Origin: an uncultured Pedobacter sp.
GTDB lineage: Bacteria > Bacteroidota > Bacteroidia > Sphingobacteriales > Sphingobacteriaceae
NCBI RefSeq assembly: GCF_946479715.1
Contig: NZ_CAMLHF010000005.1
Span: 1 to 60,464 of the forward strand
Length of the DNA: 60,464 nucleotides
Direction of reading: 5' to 3'
Position numbers and translations under genes: made by a program
Shown: one piece after another, positions 34,391 through 42,263 of the stretch
How positions within the stretch are numbered: the stretch's first letter is position 1
Layout of the letters: each line of letters begins with the position of its first letter
The notes under the pieces: model-generated
What the model was told of the DNA's origin: nothing
The model's database searches: none
The model's input: the letters and a program-made list of their open reading frames with translations, nothing else

Positions 34391-35410
34391 ATGGACAATT
34401 TACAGCTTTCCAAATTATTGGAAAATTATATCAATGGCAATTGCACGCCCGAAGAGGTTTCAATGGTAAATCATTGGTATGATCAATATCAGGATAGTCC
34501 TAATTTTGTTCAGGATTTATCAGAAGAAAACCAAAGGCTGTTAAAACACAAGATTTTTTTAAACATTATAGCATCTGCTGATGAAACAGATAGCACAATT
34601 GTACCACTAAAATCAACGCCAAAAATTGGTATGCGATGGTTAAAATATGCCGCGGCAATAATTCTGGTACTTTCTGTTACACTCCTTATCTTGAATAACC
34701 AGAAATTGGGAAATAAAGAAAATCAGTCAGCCAGTCAGCAAGTTCACCTTGTAAACAAAACCGACTTTATTATCAAAAGAATATTACCTGATCAAAGTAT
34801 TGTTTATTTAAGTCCGGGGGCCAGTTTAACTTATCCTTTAGCATTTAAAAAGAACTCCAGAGATGTGGTTATGGAAGGAGATTGCTTCTTTGAGATCACT
34901 AAAAACCCGGATCAGCCTTTTATAATCAATAGCGACCATATTGTCACTAAGGTATGGGGCACCAGTTTTAGGGTTTCTGATCATAAAAATAGTGCATCGG
35001 CCAGTGTAATAGTAGTAACAGGTAAAGTTTCTGTAAGTAAAAAAAGCACTGGCACCACTGATGCTAAATCAGCTGATGTGGTGTTTTTATTACCTAAGGA
35101 AAGTATTGTTTTTAAAGGGAACAAAAAGGATGTTCTTTATAAAAACAAACAGACAGATATGTCGTCTCTAACAATCTGGAACCACGTTGATTTGTCATTT
35201 AATGATAAAAACCTCTCGGAAATTGTACAGGTGCTTAGCAAGGAATTTAATACTACTATAAAAGTTCAGGATGAAGAGCTTAATAAAGTAGTGATGAATG
35301 CAGATTTAACCGATCTGAATTTGCCAGATGTATTGGAAGTACTTAAAGCTTCATTAAATCTGGAATACCATATTGACAATGATACAATTGTTGTTACAAA
35401 AAAGAATTAA
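34391..35410 (+). CDS. FecR-family anti-sigma factor (339 aa)
   Basis: The N-terminal cytosolic sigma-binding region (1-80) is followed by one transmembrane helix (about 83-102, YAAAIILVLSVTLLIL), a periplasmic FecR domain (about 120-220; IKRILPDQSIVYLSPGASLTYP, VVMEGDCFFEITKNPDQPFII, VTKVWGTSFRVS) and the C-terminal DUF4974 (about 265-335; VDLSFNDKNLSEIVQVLSKEFN, NLPDVLEVLKASLNLEY). It holds the ECF factor inactive until the STN domain of the SusC signals ligand binding. Encoded between sigma factor and SusC, same strand. Confidence 0.95.
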   Translation: MDNLQLSKLLENYINGNCTPEEVSMVNHWYDQYQDSPNFVQDLSEENQRLLKHKIFLNIIASADETDSTIVPLKSTPKIGMRWLKYAAAIILVLSVTLLILNNQKLGNKENQSASQQVHLVNKTDFIIKRILPDQSIVYLSPGASLTYPLAFKKNSRDVVMEGDCFFEITKNPDQPFIINSDHIVTKVWGTSFRVSDHKNSASASVIVVTGKVSVSKKSTGTTDAKSADVVFLLPKESIVFKGNKKDVLYKNKQTDMSSLTIWNHVDLSFNDKNLSEIVQVLSKEFNTTIKVQDEELNKVVMNADLTDLNLPDVLEVLKASLNLEYHIDNDTIVVTKKN

Positions 35411-35492
35411 CCAAATAACCAATAAATAAACCTTCAAACCAAACCATATGAAACAGATTTTACAAACATAATTCCATAAGCTTCTTTAGTAA

Positions 35493-35535
35493 GTACAAGA
35501 GTGCTCGAACACTCCTGTACCTGGCTTTTAAAGCC
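35493..35535 (+). promoter_or_regulatory. Two hairpins in the fecR-susC gap
   Basis: GTACAaGAGTG ctcgaa CACTCcTGTAC (35493-35520), a stem with one internal mismatch, and GGCTTT t AAAGCC (35523-35535) followed by CCCTTTTG. The 200-nt gap 35411-35610 contains no gene. The second hairpin is weakly terminator-like; the pair could end the fecR transcript or act in the leader of the ECF-driven susC mRNA. Confidence 0.4.
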
Positions 35536-35610
35536 CCTTTTGTGACATCAAAAAAATTGGTGAAGGGACCTCAATTAATTATATTTTTTCAAATACAACT
35601 TACTAAAATT

Positions 35611-38600
35611 ATGAAATTTTATTTACATCATAAGCTTTTCTGGTGCAAAATCATGAGAATAACACTAAGTCAAATATTGGTATTGATACTGTTTACCAGC
35701 ATCACCTATTCTAAGTCTACTCTGGCACAGGAGGCTTTGAATAAAAAAATAAGTTTAACCGTGGTGGATAAAACGCTGACAGAAGTTTTGAAGACCCTGG
35801 CTGCAGCTAATAAAGTTCAGTTTATTTATAACCAGGATGTTATTCATTCCAGTAATAAAATATCACTGAAGTTTGATAACATTGAACTTAAAACTGTACT
35901 TGATAACTTGCTGAGCAAGTATTCTATACACTATCAGGTATATAAAAACAAGATCATTTTGATTGATGGTGAGCGGTTGGATACCAAAGTTCAAGGCAGC
36001 AAAGCTATTACTGTTACCGGTAAAGTTGTTGACGAGACCAATTTACCATTGATTGGTGTTAGTGTTACCATTAAAGGAACAAAAATTGGAACAATTACAG
36101 ATATAGACGGAAAGTTTAAGATCTCGGCTGATAATGCAAATGATATTTTAGTTTTTAAATATATTGGATACATTACTTACGAAACTCCTGTTAATGGAAC
36201 ACAGCCTATAAATGTTCAGCTAAAACCGGAAGATAAATCATTAAGTGAAGTTGTTGTAGTGGGTTATGGTAAGAGCTCCAGAAAAGCCCTCATCAGCTCA
36301 ATATCTTCCGTTAAAGGTGATGAACTGAATAAAGGAGCCATCAGTGATGTGGGCCAGATGCTGCAAGGTAAGGTGCCGGGACTGAACATTAGCCGCAGTG
36401 GTGATCCAAACCGTAATGCAGCTATTGTTATGCGTGGAGCTTCTACGTTGCGTGAGGGTGCGCAATCGCCACTATTTGTGATAGATGGTGTGCCAGGTGC
36501 CGATATTTCATTACTTGCACCAGATGACATTGCTTCGATCGACGTTTTGAAAGATGCTGCCGCTGCTGCCATTTATGGTAACAGGGCTGCAAACGGGGTG
36601 ATTATGGTAACTACAAAACGGGGCACGGCTGGTCAAACCCAATTGGCCTACAGCACTTATTTTGGTGTTGAGAATGTATCTAACCAGTACGAGATGATGG
36701 ATGCTGAGCAATTGAAGGCTTTCCTTGCCAGAAATAATTCTGCGCTAACACCTGCCAATGATCAGGGTGCCAACACCAACTGGCAAAATGAAGTACAACG
36801 CAAGGATGCGATTTCCTATAATCATAACCTTTCTTTAAGTGGTGGAACAGAAAAAACTACATACAATGCCAGCATTAACTATTTCAAACAACAAGGTATT
36901 GTAAGGACAAGTGATCTGGGCCGTTTCATTGGCCGTATAGGTCTTGAACAAAAAGCCCTGAATGATAAATTAAAGATCGGGCTAAACCTGAGTAATTCAA
37001 TTAGCGACGCCGACCTGGTGCCTTATCGTAATACAGTTCTTTCTCAGATGCTTACCTATTTACCTACCTCGCCGGTTAAAAATCCTGATGGCACTTATTT
37101 CGATAACCTGATCCAAACAAGTTATTACAATCCGGTTTCCATGCTGGAGAATGCAACTGAGAACCTGAAAACTAAAAATATATTAGGGACCTTTACTGTA
37201 AATCTTAAATTGCCTTTTGGTTTCACCTATGATGTTGCGGCTTCTTATCAGAATACCCAAACTGTATATGGTGCTTTTTACAACAGTATTTACACCTCGA
37301 GATACAATAACGTAAGGAACACGCCCGACCCTCCGGCAAATCCTTCCTTTGTTTCACTGGTAGGTAAAGATGGTTTAGCCTTGAGAAATGCTTATCAGAA
37401 TACCAATAAGATCGTTGAAACTTACCTGACCTGGAACAAAAAGTTTGGTGATCATGACATCAATGCAGTAGTCGGCTATTCTTATCAGCAATCACTGAAC
37501 AACGATGGATTACAGACTTCCTCAACAAATTTTCCGATTAATCAGGTTAGCTATTACAATCTGAGCTTAGGTAACCCTTATGCAATCACAGATTTCCGTG
37601 TTAATTATGGCCCGGAATACCTTTATCAGGAAATTCTATTAATTTCTGACTTTGCTAGAGTAAACTACAATTACAAAAATAAGTATTTACTGCAAGGATC
37701 TATTCGTAGGGATGGATCGAACGTATTTGGCAAAAACGAAAAATGGGGTTACTTTCCTTCTGTAGGTGCGGGTTGGAACATTGATCAGGAAAATTTCTTA
37801 AAAAATCAAAGTCTGATCAGCACATTGAAATTACGTGGAAGTTATGGTATTGCTGGTAATTCGCTAGGTTTTGCTCCACTGACTACAAAATTGATCTATG
37901 GTGCGGTGGGACAGTTTTATTACAACGGATCTCCTAGAGAAGGGGCCTATGGTGCTATCCAAAATGAGAATCCAAATCTGCGTTGGGAAAAAACAGCTAC
38001 TGCAAATATTGGTATGGACTTCAGCATCTTTAAAGGAAGATTAGGCGGTTCGGTAGATTTTTATGATAAAAGGACTACAGACCTGATCATTGGTTTTGAT
38101 GTAGATCAGAACCTCTACCCATCAGGTCAGCTAACAGCCAACGTAGGTAAATTAAGCAATAAAGGGGTCGAGATTGTTCTGAATGGTACACCGGTAATTA
38201 ATGACAATTTCAGTTGGACTACAGGAATCAACCTTGCTCACAACGTCAACAAAGTACTTACACTTTCTGATAGCCAGTTTAAAATCGACGATAGGCTTAT
38301 CTTTCAACCTGACGGTGGAGGACAAAGCGGGGCAACATTACAGATTCTATCTCCCGGACAGCCAATAGGAACGTTCTTTACCTTCAAATATGCAGGTAAA
38401 GATGCCAATGGAGTTTCTCAATATTACGATGCAGCAGGAAATATCAAAACACAGGGCTTACTGAATAAAACTGATTATTACGTAATTGGTAATGCACAAC
38501 CTAAGGCTTTGATTGGTTGGACCAACAATGTAAGGTATAAGAACTTTGATCTGAGTGTTTTCGTAAGGGCAGTATTAGGCAATAAGATCATGAATGTAAC

Positions 38601-38955
38601 CAGAGCTGATCTCTTCCGTCCTAACACTGCTCAATTTACCAACATACCTGTTGAAGTAGAAAATGAGTCTACGGCAGATTTTAACTCTTACAGGTATTCT
38701 TCGCGCTTTCTGGAGAATGGCAGCTATCTGAGATTGGACAATGCAACTTTGGGTTACACCTTTAAGAAAAACATTATTCCCGGGGTTGGTTCGTTGCGTC
38801 TTTACACTACTGCCAACAATCTATTTGTGATTACCGGATATAAAGGTATCGACCCCGAGATCAATCAGGGCGGTTTAGCACCAGGTGTAGATACCAATAA
38901 CTTTTATCCAAAAACCAGAACCTTTCTTTTTGGTTTAAATGTATCATTTAATTAA
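35611..38955 (+). CDS. SusC-family TonB-dependent transporter with N-terminal STN signalling domain (1114 aa)
   Basis: The start at 35611 (MKFYLHHKL) follows an A-rich leader; the longer ORF adds unconserved residues. A long signal (about 1-40, ending STLAQ) precedes an STN domain (about 45-115; LTEVLKTLAAANKVQFIYNQDVI, ELKTVLDNLLSKYSIHY), the carboxypeptidase-D-like domain (about 135-205, GVSVTIKGTKIGT), SEVVVVGYGK as TonB-box-like segment, a plug (NAAIVMRGAST, PLFVIDGVPG, AIYGNRAANGVIMVTTKRG) and a barrel ending GLNVSFN. The STN domain contacts FecR and couples ligand import to the ECF factor encoded just upstream. SusD partner 12 nt downstream. Confidence 0.96.
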   Translation: MKFYLHHKLFWCKIMRITLSQILVLILFTSITYSKSTLAQEALNKKISLTVVDKTLTEVLKTLAAANKVQFIYNQDVIHSSNKISLKFDNIELKTVLDNLLSKYSIHYQVYKNKIILIDGERLDTKVQGSKAITVTGKVVDETNLPLIGVSVTIKGTKIGTITDIDGKFKISADNANDILVFKYIGYITYETPVNGTQPINVQLKPEDKSLSEVVVVGYGKSSRKALISSISSVKGDELNKGAISDVGQMLQGKVPGLNISRSGDPNRNAAIVMRGASTLREGAQSPLFVIDGVPGADISLLAPDDIASIDVLKDAAAAAIYGNRAANGVIMVTTKRGTAGQTQLAYSTYFGVENVSNQYEMMDAEQLKAFLARNNSALTPANDQGANTNWQNEVQRKDAISYNHNLSLSGGTEKTTYNASINYFKQQGIVRTSDLGRFIGRIGLEQKALNDKLKIGLNLSNSISDADLVPYRNTVLSQMLTYLPTSPVKNPDGTYFDNLIQTSYYNPVSMLENATENLKTKNILGTFTVNLKLPFGFTYDVAASYQNTQTVYGAFYNSIYTSRYNNVRNTPDPPANPSFVSLVGKDGLALRNAYQNTNKIVETYLTWNKKFGDHDINAVVGYSYQQSLNNDGLQTSSTNFPINQVSYYNLSLGNPYAITDFRVNYGPEYLYQEILLISDFARVNYNYKNKYLLQGSIRRDGSNVFGKNEKWGYFPSVGAGWNIDQENFLKNQSLISTLKLRGSYGIAGNSLGFAPLTTKLIYGAVGQFYYNGSPREGAYGAIQNENPNLRWEKTATANIGMDFSIFKGRLGGSVDFYDKRTTDLIIGFDVDQNLYPSGQLTANVGKLSNKGVEIVLNGTPVINDNFSWTTGINLAHNVNKVLTLSDSQFKIDDRLIFQPDGGGQSGATLQILSPGQPIGTFFTFKYAGKDANGVSQYYDAAGNIKTQGLLNKTDYYVIGNAQPKALIGWTNNVRYKNFDLSVFVRAVLGNKIMNVTRADLFRPNTAQFTNIPVEVENESTADFNSYRYSSRFLENGSYLRLDNATLGYTFKKNIIPGVGSLRLYTTANNLFVITGYKGIDPEINQGGLAPGVDTNNFYPKTRTFLFGLNVSFN

Positions 38956-38967
38956 AATCTTAAGAAG

Positions 38968-40566
38968 ATGAAAAATCTTATAAACATAGCAACCGGAGTA
39001 ATTTTATCACTAACAATACTTACGTCCTGCCATAAACTGGATCTGGAGGTAAAAACCCAGTTAACTCCTGAAACCTTTCCCCAAACAGATCAACATTTTA
39101 TACAATTAACCGGACAGGTGTACGTCCAGTTGCGTCAGGGCATCACCACCGATTATTTTTTCATGCAATCGCTAAGTACTGATGAATCCATAATGCCTGC
39201 AAGAGGAGGTAACTGGTATGATGGTGGCAGGTATGAACAACATCATAAACATACCTGGGATCCTGACAATGGACATGTGAGCAGTGGCTGGGGATGGCTG
39301 TCAAGTGTAATCAGCAAGGCCAACCAAAGCTTGTTCTTACTTAAGGATGCACCGGAATCTGCAGCTAAAACTACAGCTTTAGCAGAAGTTAGAGCCACAC
39401 GTGCATTAGCCTTTTTCATGATGATGGATCTATGGGGCAACATCCCTATCGTTACAACTTTTGGTGAGACTACATCTCCTGAGACAAAATCCAGAACAGA
39501 GGTTTTTAACTTCATCGAGACTGAGCTCAAAGAAGTTTTACCAAACCTGAGTTCAGTTGTAGGAGCTGCTACTTATGGCCGTCCTACCAAATACACCGCT
39601 AATGCAATATTGGCTAAGATGTACTTGAATGCAGAGGTATATACCGGAACACAACGCTATAACGATGCTGTAGCACAGTGTGATGCCATTATTACAGCAA
39701 CAGGAAGTCCATTCGCTTTAGAATCAGACTATAAAAAGATGTTCTTTATAGATAATGGACCTCAAATTAAAGAGTTTATTTTCGCTTTACCCTTTGATCC
39801 AGGGTTCTCAAATGGTTATCTCTTCTTCGCAAGATATTCCTTACCTCGCTCTTTACAAGCAAAGTTTAGCTTGAAGCATACGCCAAGTGCACCTATGAGT
39901 ACGCTACCTGAATACTATGCAAATTTCGATGATCCTAATGATAAGCGAAATACGCAATGGATAAAAGGATTGCAATCCTTGTTCTCGGGAGCGCCTGTTA
40001 ATGTATCCACCACAAAGAAAGGATACGATCAGTTCTATACCGGATCTGATGGTGCTACTCCGATCACTTATCAGGTAGACATTACTCCAAACGTTACTTT
40101 ACGTGATGCTTCCAGACCTTTCGATGCGGGTAATGATGAAATCGCCTGGAACATGGGCTATCGCAATAATAAATTCTATTGCGACAGTACTTCGTCCAAC
40201 AGGAATCAAAATAATGATTTTCCAATGTTTAGGTATTCCGATATTTTATTGATGAAAGCAGAAGCCATATTGCGTGGAGCAACTCCTACACAGGGCCAAA
40301 CGGCTTTATCACTGGTAAATCAGGTACGCGCAGTACGTACGACCTCGGCAGCCTGGGGCTCTGTTACTCTTGAAGACCTCTATAAAGAGCGTTGCAGGGA
40401 ATTTGCCTGGGAGTGCTGGCACCGTAATGATATGATCCGTTTTGGAAAGTATGAAGGGACATGGGGTTTTAAAACAAACAATGATGTACGAAGACGTTTG
40501 ATGCCTATACCCGCTAGTGCCAGGGTACTCAATCCCAAACTTGTACAAAATCCGGGATACAATTAG
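38968..40566 (+). CDS. SusD/RagB-family glycan-binding lipoprotein (532 aa)
   Basis: The lipoprotein signal ends ILTSC (Cys21). SusD hallmarks: LTPETFPQTDQHF near the N-terminus, an early helix pair, EVRATRALAFFMMMDLWGNIPIVT, FRYSDILLMKAEAILRG and a C-terminal ERCREFAWECWHRNDMIRFGKYEG, ending RRLMPIPASARVLNP...QNPGYN. It caps the STN-type SusC encoded 12 nt upstream and binds the PUL's glycan at the cell surface. It is followed by a 163-nt gap with a large hairpin repeat before the first glycosidase gene. Confidence 0.95.
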   Translation: MKNLINIATGVILSLTILTSCHKLDLEVKTQLTPETFPQTDQHFIQLTGQVYVQLRQGITTDYFFMQSLSTDESIMPARGGNWYDGGRYEQHHKHTWDPDNGHVSSGWGWLSSVISKANQSLFLLKDAPESAAKTTALAEVRATRALAFFMMMDLWGNIPIVTTFGETTSPETKSRTEVFNFIETELKEVLPNLSSVVGAATYGRPTKYTANAILAKMYLNAEVYTGTQRYNDAVAQCDAIITATGSPFALESDYKKMFFIDNGPQIKEFIFALPFDPGFSNGYLFFARYSLPRSLQAKFSLKHTPSAPMSTLPEYYANFDDPNDKRNTQWIKGLQSLFSGAPVNVSTTKKGYDQFYTGSDGATPITYQVDITPNVTLRDASRPFDAGNDEIAWNMGYRNNKFYCDSTSSNRNQNNDFPMFRYSDILLMKAEAILRGATPTQGQTALSLVNQVRAVRTTSAAWGSVTLEDLYKERCREFAWECWHRNDMIRFGKYEGTWGFKTNNDVRRRLMPIPASARVLNPKLVQNPGYN

Positions 40567-40632
40567 AGCGGTTTTTATGCGACCACTACTTGGTTATACT
40601 GAGATCTAAGCATTAAAAATACAAAGAAGCTT

Positions 40633-40704
40633 CGTCATCTCGACGCTAGGAGAGATCTCTTGGTTATGCCAGTTCAAGAGATCTCTCCTAGCGTCGGGAT
40701 GACG
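40633..40704. repeat. 30-bp inverted repeat hairpin (dispersed-repeat-like) between susD and the GH28 gene
   Basis: Arms 40633-40662 and 40675-40704 are complementary at 29 of 30 positions (the exception is a G-T wobble) around a 12-nt loop, with CGTCAT/ATGACG ends and an AGAGATCTCT core. An extended arm of this kind is far beyond a normal terminator. Sequences of the form CGTCATCTCGAC...GAGAGATCTCTT are familiar to me as dispersed intergenic repeats in Pedobacter-type genomes, but only one copy is in this window. It would also form a strong mRNA hairpin within the PUL. Confidence 0.8.
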
Positions 40705-40729
40705 ACAGTTTTAAAGATGACGACAAACT

Positions 40730-42208
40730 ATGAATGAACTAAAAAAATATACACTTGTTTTAAACATTCTTTTAACCTGCTTTTTGCCCTTGATTTCTAA
40801 GGGCAAAAACTTAAAAGGTATAGTTAAAGAATATAATATTGTTTCCTACGGTGCAAAAGGAGACGGCCACACCGATGATGCTTTGGCCATTCAAAAGGCT
40901 ATTGATGCCTGTTCTGCTGCAGGTGGCGGTAGGGTAGTTATACCATCAGGAAAAACATATTTGTCGGGGCCATTTAAGCTTAAGTCTTTTGTAGATTTTT
41001 ATATAGAAACCAATGCTAAAATATTGGCAAATCCTGATGAGAAAGTATATACCGAAAGTGCATTTCGTGAAAATAAAGGCGAAGGAACCATATGGATTGG
41101 TGGCGAGAAACTGGTTAATGTTACCATCCATGGAGCTGGTACTATTGATGGCAATGGTATCTCCTTTATGGGCGCTGAATTGGAAGATTCTTATGTGTTA
41201 AAACCCTTTAATGTTGTTGATCCCAGGCCACATATCCTTACCATTATTGGAGGCAAGAACATCAGGATAAGTGACCTTACTATTCAAAATTCAGCGTATT
41301 GGACGGTTCATTTAATTGGCTGTGACGACGTTGTGATAGATAATATCACACTGTTGAACAGTTTAAAAGTAAGGAATAGTGATGGGATAGATCTTGATCA
41401 CAGTAAAAATGTAAGGATCAGTAATTGTTACATAGAATCTGGTGATGATTGTATCTGTTTAAAAAACCGGCGGGAGTATGAAGAATTCGGTGCTTGCGAA
41501 AATATTACTGTTACCAATTGCACCATGAGCTCTCGTTCGTGTGCCATTAAAATAGGCTCTGAAAACATGGATAAGATCAATAATGTAGTGATTAATAATT
41601 GTATTATTAGCAAAAGCAATAGAGGAATTGGTATTCAAAACCGGGATGAAGGAACAGTTTCCAATGTGATATTTTCAAATATAATTATTGATTCTCATTT
41701 GTTTTCTGATGTATGGTGGGGCAAGGCCGAACCAATCTACGTAACTGCTTATCCACGGGCAAAAGGCAATAACAAAGATGCAGGCTGGCGTTTCCCTAAG
41801 GGACAGACTGAAGGGAAAGTGGGGGCGGTAACGGCCATCTATTTTAATAATATTAAGTGTGTCAGCGAGAATGGCATTTATGTGGGCGCTGAATCGCCTG
41901 ATAAAGTATCAGGAGTCGTTTTTGATGGGGTTGATCTATTCATCAATAAAACCACCACATTACCAGGAGGGGTTTACGATCGTCGGCCGAGTAATATTGA
42001 GGGACTTTTGAAAGCCCGAACATCAGCTTTTTACCTCGATAAGGCAAGTCAGATTACCTTAAGAAATTGCGCGGTAACCTGGGGTAAAAACAGGCCTGAC
42101 TATTTTGCGCATGTATTAGAAAGTAACGGGGTTGTCGAATTAAAAACGATTAACCTGGAAGGGGAATCTGCTTTCCCTGCTAAAATTGAGGCAATCAAGA
42201 AACAATGA
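40730..42208 (+). CDS. GH28-family (polygalacturonase-fold) secreted glycosidase (492 aa)
   Basis: Signal peptide (about 1-25), then right-handed parallel beta-helix starting with the pectin-lyase-like motif YNIVSYGAKGDGHTDDALAIQKAIDAC (about 36-62). Catalytic region: NSDGID with Asp218 and GDDCICLK with Asp239/Asp240 match the three GH28 acids. The usual GHG motif is replaced by SRSCAIKIGS (Cys271 at the His position), and RIK by RGIGIQ (Arg298). So the hydrolytic acids are present but substrate-contact motifs differ from true polygalacturonases; specificity may be another uronic-acid or deoxysugar linkage. First enzyme gene after susC/susD. Confidence 0.88.
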   Translation: MNELKKYTLVLNILLTCFLPLISKGKNLKGIVKEYNIVSYGAKGDGHTDDALAIQKAIDACSAAGGGRVVIPSGKTYLSGPFKLKSFVDFYIETNAKILANPDEKVYTESAFRENKGEGTIWIGGEKLVNVTIHGAGTIDGNGISFMGAELEDSYVLKPFNVVDPRPHILTIIGGKNIRISDLTIQNSAYWTVHLIGCDDVVIDNITLLNSLKVRNSDGIDLDHSKNVRISNCYIESGDDCICLKNRREYEEFGACENITVTNCTMSSRSCAIKIGSENMDKINNVVINNCIISKSNRGIGIQNRDEGTVSNVIFSNIIIDSHLFSDVWWGKAEPIYVTAYPRAKGNNKDAGWRFPKGQTEGKVGAVTAIYFNNIKCVSENGIYVGAESPDKVSGVVFDGVDLFINKTTTLPGGVYDRRPSNIEGLLKARTSAFYLDKASQITLRNCAVTWGKNRPDYFAHVLESNGVVELKTINLEGESAFPAKIEAIKKQ

Positions 42209-42263
42209 TAAATATAATCAGATAGTTTTTTTATTAGCTTTAAAGACAATACGTAGTTTAATT

